DNA from: Blautia sp.
GTDB lineage: Bacteria; Bacillota; Clostridia; Lachnospirales; Lachnospiraceae
Assembly: GCA_017515945.1 (NCBI GenBank)
Contig: JAFWDX010000099.1
Location: 1-5,633 of the forward strand
Reading direction: 5' to 3'
DNA: 5,633 nucleotides
Below, one piece after another: positions 1 to 4,477 of the stretch; position 1 is the stretch's first letter; every line of letters begins with the position of its first letter. The translations under genes were made by a program, and so were the position numbers. Under the pieces are notes generated by a model. It did not search any database and was not told the origin of the DNA. It saw only the letters and a list, made by a program, of their open reading frames with translations.

Positions 1-13
1 CGCACATTCGTGT

Positions 14-40
14 GAGTCAAGGAACCTGTCCCCCTGACTC
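14..40. repeat. GAGTCA/TGACTC palindromic repeat, copy 1
   Basis: GAGTCA at 14-19 pairs with TGACTC at 35-40, and GG 21-22 pairs with CC 32-33, around the core GGAACCTGTCCCC. This is the reverse orientation of the GGGACAGGTTCC core seen downstream. It is immediately preceded by CACA-TTCG-TGTG (3-14), a small hairpin related to the CGCGCACAAATGTA segment that precedes the reverse-oriented copies near 3571 and 3719, so the window probably opens inside a longer composite repeat. No coding potential was seen. Confidence 0.85.
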
Positions 41-97
41 GCCGAACCCGGCCCCTGACTCGCCGAACTCGGCCTCCTGACTCGCCGAACCCGGCCT
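31..97. repeat. 21-22 bp tandem array of half-hairpin units (inverted relative to 4404-4473)
   Basis: Three successive units of the form CCCTGACTCGCCGAACCCGG begin near 31, 52 and 74, with periods of 21 and 22 bp. Read on the - strand each unit is GAGTCAGGGGCCGGGTTCG, so each carries one arm of the palindromic repeat and a core resembling GGGACAGGTTCC, but lacks the closing TTGACTC arm. Only the unit shared with 14-40 is closed into a hairpin. The same architecture appears in the opposite orientation at 4404-4473. Confidence 0.8.
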
Positions 98-104
98 GCG
101 GATA

Positions 105-143
105 CTTTACGATTATTGCCTTTACGATTATTTTACAATTTAC
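105..143 (+). promoter_or_regulatory. Direct repeats CTTTACGATTATT upstream of the dctP promoter
   Basis: CTTTACGATTATT occurs exactly at 105-117 and 120-132, a 15-bp period. A degenerate third copy (TTTACAATTTAC) lies at 132-143, directly against the -35 box. The position just upstream of -35 suits an activator site or an AT-rich UP-like element. The repeat is seen directly; a regulatory role is inferred, and no regulator is assigned. Confidence 0.5.
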
Positions 144-144
144 A

Positions 145-173
145 TTGACATATATTTTAGATAAGCTTATAAT
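145..173 (+). promoter_or_regulatory. Consensus sigma-A promoter of the dctPMQ operon
   Basis: TTGACA (145-150) and TATAAT (168-173) are both perfect matches to the housekeeping consensus and are separated by exactly 17 bp. Transcription would start near 180, leaving a leader of about 70 nt before dctP. A promoter this strong would be expected to need repression if the transporter is inducible. Confidence 0.9.
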
Positions 174-180
174 TTGTATA
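151..180. promoter_or_regulatory. Candidate operator over the dctP -10 region
   Basis: ATAAGCTTAT at 161-170 is a perfect 10-bp palindrome overlapping the 5' part of the -10 box. The flanks add TATA at 151-154 and TATA at 177-180, symmetrical about the same centre. A protein bound here would block RNA polymerase. The region is very AT-rich, so part of the symmetry may be chance, and the centre is GC rather than the CG usual for LacI-family sites. Confidence 0.3.
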
Positions 181-231
181 ATTTCCGACGACAGTGTGGG
201 AAATGTTCGTGCACTTTCACAATTTTTTTTC

Positions 232-240
232 AAGGAGGTA
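232..240 (+). promoter_or_regulatory. Ribosome binding site of dctP
   Basis: AAGGAGGTA is a near-perfect anti-16S match lying 9 nt before the ATG at 250. It fixes that ATG as the start. The longer reading from TTG at 145 overlaps the -35 box and has no ribosome binding site. Confidence 0.9.
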
Positions 241-249
241 TATGTCATC

Positions 250-1275
250 ATGAAAAAGAGAGCTATCTCGACGATCCTTTCGGCAGCCCTGATCGGCGCT
301 ATGCTTGTCGGCGGCGTTCAGACTGTCGCAGCAGCAGAAGATCCTGCAGTGATCATCCGCCTGGGCAATTTCAACGCAGACGGTGAGCCCGGACAGGCGG
401 CCTCCCTGAAATTTGCCGAGCTGGCAAATGAGTATTCAGGCGGCTCCATCACGGTTGAGGTTCACAACAATTCCGAGTTCGGTAATGCTCCCGAGATGGC
501 CGAGCAGGTATCCATCGGTGCCATCGAGGCCTGCCTGATCTGCGAAGCGACGCTGGGCGAGTATGACAGCCGCTATCACCTCGTTGCCATGCCTTATCTG
601 TATGATGACTATGAACATGCATATCGCGTGGTTGACGGTGAGTTCAAGGAGTGGGTTGCTGACGGCACACTGGAGTCCAAGGGCATTCACGATGTGGGCA
701 GCTGGGAATACGGCTTCCGCAGCCTTACCAATTCCAAGGTCGCTGTAGAGCATCCGGATCAGGTCAAGGGCCTGCTCATCCGTACTCCCTCTGAGCAGCA
801 GCTCATCTTCTGCATGGAGGCGCTGGGCGCCAACGTACAGCAGGTCGCATTCAGCGAGCTGATCCCCGCCCTTAAGCAGAAGACCGTCGACGGACAGGAA
901 AACCCGATCTCCACGATCTACAACAACTCTCTTTGGGAGTGCGAGCAGAAGTATCTCACCCTGACAAAGCATGAATGGGAGTCCATGAACCTCTGCATTA
1001 ACAACAAGTTCTGGGAAAGCCTGACCGACACACAGCGCGAAGCCATCGAAAAGGCTTCCGCGGAAGCATCCGCTTTCATGCGCCAGACCGTTCAGGATTC
1101 CGAGGCTGATTACCTTGAGAAGCTGGCCGCAGAGGGAATGGAGATCATCGAGGTCGACATCGATGAGTTCCGTGCAAACATGCAGTACGCATATGACAAG
1201 ATGGTTTCCACCGGCGCCGTTACACAGGAGCAGGTTGACAAGATGATGGAGATCGTCGAGAACGCGCGTCAGTAA
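250..1275 (+). CDS. dctP: TRAP transporter solute-binding protein (DctP family)
   Basis: A 341-residue exported protein that binds a carboxylate-containing solute and hands it to the DctQ-DctM permease. Residues 1-29 form a signal peptide: MKKR, a hydrophobic stretch to about 22, then a likely signal-peptidase I cut after A27-A28-A29. There is no lipobox cysteine, so no lipid anchor is predicted, which is unusual for a single-membrane bacterium. DctP hallmarks follow: the G-x-I-T-V-E-V and SEFGNAPEM segment (65-83), YGFRSLTNS (154-162), GLLIRTPS (174-181) with R178 as the expected carboxylate-binding arginine, the FSELIPALKQKTVDGQENP block (201-219) with N218, and the Y-L-T-L-T-K-H segment (235-241). 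Length is typical of the family. C95 and C98 form a CxxC. The start at 250 is set by the AAGGAGGTA site. It is the first gene of the operon, under the promoter at 145-173. The ligand cannot be read from sequence. Confidence 0.95.
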   Translation: MKKRAISTILSAALIGAMLVGGVQTVAAAEDPAVIIRLGNFNADGEPGQAASLKFAELANEYSGGSITVEVHNNSEFGNAPEMAEQVSIGAIEACLICEATLGEYDSRYHLVAMPYLYDDYEHAYRVVDGEFKEWVADGTLESKGIHDVGSWEYGFRSLTNSKVAVEHPDQVKGLLIRTPSEQQLIFCMEALGANVQQVAFSELIPALKQKTVDGQENPISTIYNNSLWECEQKYLTLTKHEWESMNLCINNKFWESLTDTQREAIEKASAEASAFMRQTVQDSEADYLEKLAAEGMEIIEVDIDEFRANMQYAYDKMVSTGAVTQEQVDKMMEIVENARQ

Positions 1276-1277
1276 AA

Positions 1278-1305
1278 CGCTGTCTGCTGCAGGCAGCGGC
1301 CTTTT
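1278..1305 (+). terminator. Weak terminator or attenuator after dctP
   Basis: CGCTGTCT (1278-1285) pairs with AGGCAGCG (1291-1298), including one G-T wobble, with a 5-nt loop. CC and a short TTTT run follow (1302-1305). The U-tract is short, so partial read-through is likely. It starts 2 nt after the dctP stop. Such a site would give more dctP than dctMQ transcript, matching the excess of binding protein that these transporters usually need. Confidence 0.6.
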
Positions 1306-1341
1306 ATACTCGCGCGATCAAATAAATGGAAAATGTACTTG

Positions 1342-1359
1342 ATATTCCGCGCGGTATAT
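1342..1359. promoter_or_regulatory. 18-bp operator-like palindrome with central CG
   Basis: ATATTCCGCGCGGTATAT is self-complementary at 16 of 18 positions; only 1346 and 1355 fail. The central CG step is the usual centre of LacI-family operators, and a LacI-family regulator is encoded at 4471-5457. A TTGATA -35-like hexamer (1339-1344) overlaps its edge but has no matching -10. The palindrome is seen directly; protein binding is inferred. Confidence 0.4.
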
Positions 1360-1361
1360 GC

Positions 1362-1411
1362 AGAGGCTGTAAATACGTGGAAGCAAAGCATTCCACGTAT
1401 TAAGACCCTCT
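1362..1411 (+). ncRNA. Long hairpin in the dctP-dctM leader
   Basis: AATACGTGGAA (1372-1382) and TTCCACGTATT (1391-1401) are perfect 11-bp inverted repeats around an 8-nt loop. Below a 5x5 internal loop (two possible T-A pairs), AGAGG (1362-1366) pairs with CCTCT (1407-1411). No U-tract follows, so it is not a simple terminator. It may be an mRNA-stability or processing element protecting either dctP or dctMQ, or part of a regulatory leader with the terminator-like hairpin at 1429-1477. It matches no RNA family I recognise. Confidence 0.55.
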
Positions 1412-1428
1412 AGTATAACATGAAAATG

Positions 1429-1477
1429 ACAGCATCTTTCGGATCCCCGGCTGTGGGCTATGGAGGATGCTGTTTTT
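1429..1477 (+). terminator. Terminator-like hairpin upstream of dctM
   Basis: ACAGCATCTTTCG (1429-1441) pairs with TGGAGGATGCTGT (1461-1473) over 13 pairs, four of them G-T. The 19-nt loop could form an inner CCC/GGG stem, and TTTTT (1473-1477) follows directly. It lies 33 nt before the dctM start, with no clear promoter between, so dctMQ transcripts must read through it. That layout fits an attenuator. The segment GCTGT at 1366-1370 could compete for ACAGC at 1429-1433, but five bases is a thin antiterminator. Confidence 0.5.
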
Positions 1478-1510
1478 GGGTAAGGGTAACATTTCAGGAG
1501 GATAAATCTT

Positions 1511-2794
1511 ATGATTGCATTATATACGTGCATCATGCTGATCGGGCTGATGCTGCTTGGCGTACCTGTGTGTGCGGCCATGGGCGGAACCGCGGCGGCC
1601 ATGTTTGCAGGACTCGGCTACCGCGAGGTCCTGGCAGTCATGGCACAGCGTATTTACAACGGCACCACCAGCTTCACCATGCTGGCCATTCCTTTTTTCA
1701 TTCTTGCCGGCAATCTGATGAACACCGGTGGTATCACAGACCGGATCTTTAACTTCGCAAGAGCCTGTGTCGGCCACTGGCCGGGCGGCCTGGGTCAGGT
1801 CAATATCGTTTCTTCCGTTATTTTCTCCGGCATGTCCGGCGCTGCGGTTGCGGATGCGGCGGGCCTCGGCATGATCGAGATGAAAGCCATGGACGACGCG
1901 GGGTTCCCACATAAATTCAGCGCGGGCATCACGGCCGGTTCCTCGACCATCGGCCCCGTCATTCCGCCGTCCATTGCCTTTGTCGTTTATTCCAGCTGCG
2001 CCACGGAAGCGTCCGTCAGCAAGCTGTTCGCGGCCGGCTTTATTCCGGGTTTTATGATGGCCATAGCGATGTCCATATGGGTATACTATACCAGCATCAG
2101 GAAGAAATTCCCCGTTGAGCCAAAGATGCCATGGAAGGTGCGCTGGCAGTATTTCGTCAAAGCGATCCCCAGCCTGATGACCATCGTGATCATCGTCGGC
2201 GGGATCTGGGGCGGATGGTTCACCGCCACGGAAGCCTCCATCGTTGCTTGCTTCTATGCGCTGATCCTGAGCTGCTTCGTTTACCGTGAAGTAAAATTAA
2301 AAGACCTTTTCAGGATCGTCTATGACAGCATCGTGACCAGCTGCAAAACGCTGTTCATCATTGCAATCGCCAACTTCCTGGCCTACTTCATGACACATCA
2401 GCGTGTCCCGAATCAGGTCATCGACGGTATGCTTTCCATCACCGACAATTCCGTCCTGCTTCTGCTGATGATCATCCTTATTCTGATCATCCTGGGCATG
2501 TTCCTGGAAGGCACGGCCGTTATCCTGATCGTCGCCCCCATTTTCCTGCCGATCATCGCGCAGATGGGCATGAGCCAGCTGCAGTTCGGCGTGATCATGG
2601 TGCTCGCCTCCATGATCGGCCTGCTGACACCGCCTGTAGGCATGAGCCTGTATGCCGTATCCTCGGTAACCGATGTGCCGATGCTGGAACTGTCAAAAGA
2701 AGTTATCCCCTATGTGATCGGTATCCTGATCGTGCTGCTGCTGTGCGCGTTCATTACGCCGCTGTGCACCTGGCTGCCGTCGATTCTGGTTTAA
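1511..2794 (+). CDS. dctM: TRAP transporter large permease subunit (DctM family)
   Basis: A 427-residue integral membrane protein, normal length for DctM, that forms the ion-coupled translocation pathway of the TRAP transporter. Family signatures are clear in order: IPFFILAGNLM (60-70) in an early helix, the FSGMSGAAVADAAGLG loop (105-120), the re-entrant GPVIPPSIAF segment (148-157), FTATEAS (237-243), GMFLEGTAVILI (329-340), and GLLTPPVGMSLYAVSS (370-385). Hydrophobic helices fill most of the rest, with a short basic loop near 196-212 (IRKKFPVEPK). AGGAGG (1496-1501) lies 9 nt before the ATG. dctQ follows after 12 nt. It is separated from dctP by 235 nt of structured leader, unusual for subunits of one complex. 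It should assemble with DctQ in the cytoplasmic membrane and use a sodium or proton gradient. Confidence 0.96.
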   Translation: MIALYTCIMLIGLMLLGVPVCAAMGGTAAAMFAGLGYREVLAVMAQRIYNGTTSFTMLAIPFFILAGNLMNTGGITDRIFNFARACVGHWPGGLGQVNIVSSVIFSGMSGAAVADAAGLGMIEMKAMDDAGFPHKFSAGITAGSSTIGPVIPPSIAFVVYSSCATEASVSKLFAAGFIPGFMMAIAMSIWVYYTSIRKKFPVEPKMPWKVRWQYFVKAIPSLMTIVIIVGGIWGGWFTATEASIVACFYALILSCFVYREVKLKDLFRIVYDSIVTSCKTLFIIAIANFLAYFMTHQRVPNQVIDGMLSITDNSVLLLLMIILILIILGMFLEGTAVILIVAPIFLPIIAQMGMSQLQFGVIMVLASMIGLLTPPVGMSLYAVSSVTDVPMLELSKEVIPYVIGILIVLLLCAFITPLCTWLPSILV

Positions 2795-2806
2795 GAGGAG
2801 GCTGCC

Positions 2807-3298
2807 ATGCAATTTCTGAAAACGCTTGACAAAATCGTTGCCGCGATCCTCAAGGTCGTGGTGGTCTGCTGTGTGGCGATCATTGCCTTTATCCTGATGT
2901 TCCGCGTGATCATCCGCTTCACCCCCATCAACATTTCGCTGTCCTGGACAGATGAAGTGGTCGAGTGGAGCATGGCGTACATGATCTTCCTGACGAGTGC
3001 GCTGATCATGAGAGACGGCGCGCATTTCCGCATCGACCTGCTGCAGCAGAGATTTAAGGGTACATTATTTGTCCGCGTACTGGACTTCTGTATCTCGATC
3101 TTTAACGCCGCCTTTTTTGCGGTATTTGTCTATTATGCGTGGGACCTTTTTTCAAAGGCTCAGGCACCGACCATCATCCTGCGCGCACCGCGTCAGGTGC
3201 CCTATGCGAGTATCCTGATCGGCGGGGTGCTGATCTTTATCTACTGCATCCGTGATGTGGTAGTCGCGTTCGGAGAGCTTCGCTCCGGCGGGAAGTGA
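2807..3298 (+). CDS. dctQ: TRAP transporter small permease subunit (DctQ family)
   Basis: A 163-residue membrane protein with four predicted helices at about 12-37, 50-68, 86-113 and 132-155, the standard DctQ plan. The diagnostic patch is SLSWTDEVVEWSMAYMIFLT (44-63) followed by MRDGAHFRIDLL (68-79), with the W-x-D-E and the H-x-R/x-I-D elements of the family. It partners DctM in the permease. AGGAGG (2796-2801) sits 5 nt before the ATG and overlaps the space just after the dctM stop, so translation of the two is probably coupled. Most TRAP operons place dctQ before dctM; here it is last. A repeat-derived terminator begins 40 nt after its stop. Confidence 0.95.
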   Translation: MQFLKTLDKIVAAILKVVVVCCVAIIAFILMFRVIIRFTPINISLSWTDEVVEWSMAYMIFLTSALIMRDGAHFRIDLLQQRFKGTLFVRVLDFCISIFNAAFFAVFVYYAWDLFSKAQAPTIILRAPRQVPYASILIGGVLIFIYCIRDVVVAFGELRSGGK

Positions 3299-3313
3299 GC
3301 CGACGGGTGAAAC

Positions 3314-3334
3314 GAGGAACCGTCCCTTTGGTTC
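3314..3334. repeat. Second REP-like type (GAACC/GGTTC hairpin)
   Basis: GAACC (3317-3321) pairs with GGTTC (3330-3334) around GTCCCTTT. GGAACCGTCCC is the reverse complement of the core of the main repeat family apart from one base, although its outer arms differ. It abuts the main-type repeat at 3338. GGAACCGTCCC (3316-3326) can also pair with GGGACAGGTTCC (3346-3357) with a one-base bulge, giving an alternative larger hairpin. Confidence 0.65.
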
Positions 3335-3337
3335 AAG

Positions 3338-3371
3338 GAGTCAGGGGGACAGGTTCCTTGACTCATTTTTT
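3338..3371 (+). terminator. Repeat-derived terminator of the dctPMQ operon
   Basis: GAGTCA (3338-3343) pairs with TGACTC (3359-3364), with further pairing between the G-run and CC. Six T follow at 3366-3371. It is the first complete forward copy of the palindromic repeat after dctQ and the only plausible rho-independent terminator for the operon. Later copies lack a long T-run, so this one has either been co-opted or landed beside a T-tract. Confidence 0.7.
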
Positions 3372-3385
3372 ACAGATTGCCTGGA

Positions 3386-3396
3386 GGGTCAGACCC
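3386..3396. repeat. Secondary hairpin B, copy 1
   Basis: GGGTC-A-GACCC, a perfect short inverted repeat. It follows the forward palindromic repeat after a conserved linker (TTTACAGATTG). The trailing segment GTCATACTC...GCACAAATG (3398-3416) is shared with the copies near 3548 and 3697. Confidence 0.7.
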
Positions 3397-3419
3397 CGTC
3401 ATACTCTTGCACAAATGGA

Positions 3420-3448
3420 TGAGTCAGGGGGACAGGTTCCTTGACTCA
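3420..3448. repeat. GAGTCA/TGACTC palindromic repeat, forward copy
   Basis: TGAGTCA (3420-3426) pairs with TGACTCA (3442-3448) around GGGGGACAGGTTCCT. It is identical over the repeat to the copy at 3338, with an 83-bp offset. It is followed by the same TTTACAGATTG linker. Confidence 0.85.
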
Positions 3449-3466
3449 TTCTTTACAGATTGTCCG

Positions 3467-3481
3467 GAGGGTCAGACCCTC
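3467..3481. repeat. Secondary hairpin B, copy 2
   Basis: GAGGGTC-A-GACCCTC, a perfect 7-bp inverted repeat about a single A. It is the longest version of this element. Both flanks changed together relative to copy 1, which keeps the pairing. Confidence 0.75.
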
Positions 3482-3487
3482 GTCAGA

Positions 3488-3637
3488 TGAGTCAGGAGCC
3501 CAGGTTCCTTGACTCATTCTCTCAGATTGTCTGGAGAGCCAGACTCCGTCATACTCGCGCACAAATGTACGAGCTAAGGGACCTGTCTCCCTGACTCATC
3601 ATACTCGAGAGTCGGAATTATAATACCTCGTGCGGGA
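3488..3637. repeat. Tandem duplication of about 149 bp, copy A
   Basis: This composite holds a forward palindromic repeat (3488-3516), linker and hairpin B (GGAG 3533-3536 with CTCC 3544-3547), the segment ATACTCGCGCACAAATGTA, a reverse-oriented palindromic repeat (3571-3598), and a tail GTCGGAATTATAATACCT containing TATAAT at 3619-3624. The adjacent block 3638-3786 repeats the whole order with scattered substitutions and small indels. No gene lies in this copy. Confidence 0.8.
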
Positions 3638-3786
3638 TGAGTTAGGGAGCCAGGTTCCTCCTCATTCTTCACAGATTGCCTGGAGGGCCGGCCCCTGTAA
3701 TACTCGCGCACAAATGTATGAGCCAAGGGACCTGTCTCCCTGACTCATCACACCCGAGAGCCGGAATTATAATACCTTGTGCGGTA
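3638..3786. repeat. Tandem duplication of about 149 bp, copy B
   Basis: It has the same order as copy A. The forward palindromic repeat (3638-3664) is degenerate and has lost TTGA from its right arm. Hairpin B has become the perfect palindrome GGGCCGGCCC (3685-3694). The reverse-oriented repeat is at 3719-3747 and the TATAAT tail at 3768-3773. Copy B ends 35 nt before the nitroreductase start and so supplies that gene's upstream region. Divergence between copies shows the duplication is not recent. Confidence 0.8.
3745..3773 (+). promoter_or_regulatory. Candidate promoter of the nitroreductase gene
   Basis: TATAAT (3768-3773) is a perfect -10 box, 49 nt before the ATG. The hexamer 17 bp upstream, TCATCA (3745-3750), matches only three of six -35 positions and overlaps the end of a repeat. 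The gene needs its own promoter because a terminator follows dctQ. The same -10 exists in copy A at 3619-3624, so a duplicate promoter is possible. Confidence 0.4.
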
Positions 3787-3821
3787 ATTCCTGCGTGTCA
3801 TTAAAACTGAGGAGGTAAAAT

Positions 3822-4397
3822 ATGGATAATATAATGAACGTGCTTTGTACCAGGCGCACATTCCGGGCGTTTACCCAGGAACCGGTGCCGGAGGATGTCG
3901 TGACGGATATCCTGGAGGCCGGCCGCCTTGCGAACTGCGGTGTGAACAGGCAGAGCCTGCGCTTCGCCGTGGCCAGCAAGCCGGAAGACGTGGCAAAGCT
4001 CTGTGAACTGACCAAATGGGCGGCCGCCATCCCGGACGGCGCCGGGACACCGGCACCGGAACAGCGCCCCACCTTATACATCGTTGTCCTGCAGGATACC
4101 TCCGTACCGGGCCACAGTGACATCGATGTGGGTATCGCCGTGGCCAGCATGACTACGGCAGCCTGGGCGAAAGGTGTGGGAAGCTGCATCATCGGGACAC
4201 TGCACCGCGAAAAGACGGCGCAGCTACTGGGGCTTCCGGAGAACCTGCAGGTGCACACCGGCATAGCATTCGGGTATCCGGCTCACAAGAGCACGGTGGT
4301 GCCGCTGGAAGACGGGCACAAGAACTACTGGCGCGATGAGAACGGTGATTATTTTGTACCGAAATATGCGCTGGAGGATATTGTGCGGTATCTGTGA
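3822..4397 (+). CDS. Nitroreductase-family FMN-dependent oxidoreductase
   Basis: A 191-residue cytoplasmic flavoprotein of the small nitroreductase superfamily, which uses FMN and NAD(P)H to reduce nitro-aromatics, quinones or flavins; the real substrate is not readable. The N-terminal FMN-phosphate motif is RRTFRAF (11-17), followed by the helix PEDVVTDILEAGRLA (23-37) and the V-N-R-Q (41-44) FMN contact. That contact is followed by S-L where the family often has P-W. D102-V-G-I-A-V-A-S-M-T and KGVGSCIIGTL (117-127) form the central helix and turn, and GYP (151-153) the late FMN-side turn. Length is at the short end of the family but nothing looks truncated. AGGAGG (3810-3815) lies 6 nt before the ATG; Met5 is a weaker alternative start. 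Repeats on both sides make it a single-gene unit, converging on the LacI-family gene. Confidence 0.9.
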   Translation: MDNIMNVLCTRRTFRAFTQEPVPEDVVTDILEAGRLANCGVNRQSLRFAVASKPEDVAKLCELTKWAAAIPDGAGTPAPEQRPTLYIVVLQDTSVPGHSDIDVGIAVASMTTAAWAKGVGSCIIGTLHREKTAQLLGLPENLQVHTGIAFGYPAHKSTVVPLEDGHKNYWRDENGDYFVPKYALEDIVRYL

Positions 4398-4403
4398 AGG
4401 GAT

Positions 4404-4477
4404 TGAGTCAGAGGGTCGGGTTCGATGAGTCAGGGGCCGGGTTCGATGAGTCAGGGGCCGGCCCTCTGACTCATTTT
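4404..4477 (+). terminator. Half-hairpin tandem array ending in a terminator hairpin
   Basis: GAGTCA begins units at 4405, 4427 and 4448 (periods 22 and 21 bp), each of the form GAGTCAGGGGCCGGGTTCGAT. The last unit is closed: TGAGTCAGGGG (4447-4457) pairs with the segment ending CTGACTCA (4463-4473) over 11 bp, with one G-T, and TTTT (4474-4477) follows. This should terminate the nitroreductase transcript. No T-run lies on the other side, so it would not terminate the convergent regulator gene in the same way. It is the inverted counterpart of 14-97. Confidence 0.7.

Noticed and set aside
201..220. Catabolite-repression (cre) site in the dctP leader around TTCGTGCAC
   Set aside because: The spacing between TG and CG does not fit the cre consensus and only a weak imperfect stem is present.
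145..249. N-terminal extension of dctP from a TTG at 145
   Set aside because: It overlaps the -35 box, has no ribosome binding site, and would bury the signal peptide that begins at the ATG at 250.
436..972. 178-codon open frame on the - strand
   Set aside because: Lies wholly within dctP in antisense, has no family features, and dctP matches its family throughout.
1391..1419. Internal promoter for dctM using TATAAC at 1414-1419
   Set aside because: The hexamer at the right spacing (TTCCAC) is a poor -35 and is one arm of the long hairpin; kept only as a remote possibility.
1467..1505. 12-codon leader peptide ORF (MLFLGKGNISGG) ending at the dctM ribosome binding site
   Set aside because: The GGAGG before it touches the ATG with no spacing, so initiation is unlikely; the codons show no attenuation-type run.
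1420..1752. 110-codon open frame starting in the dctP-dctM gap
   Set aside because: No ribosome binding site before its ATG, and it runs out of frame into dctM, which is unmistakable.
3338..3786. CRISPR array
   Set aside because: Repeats are palindromic, occur in both orientations, and the intervening sequences are themselves repeated rather than unique spacers; no cas genes.
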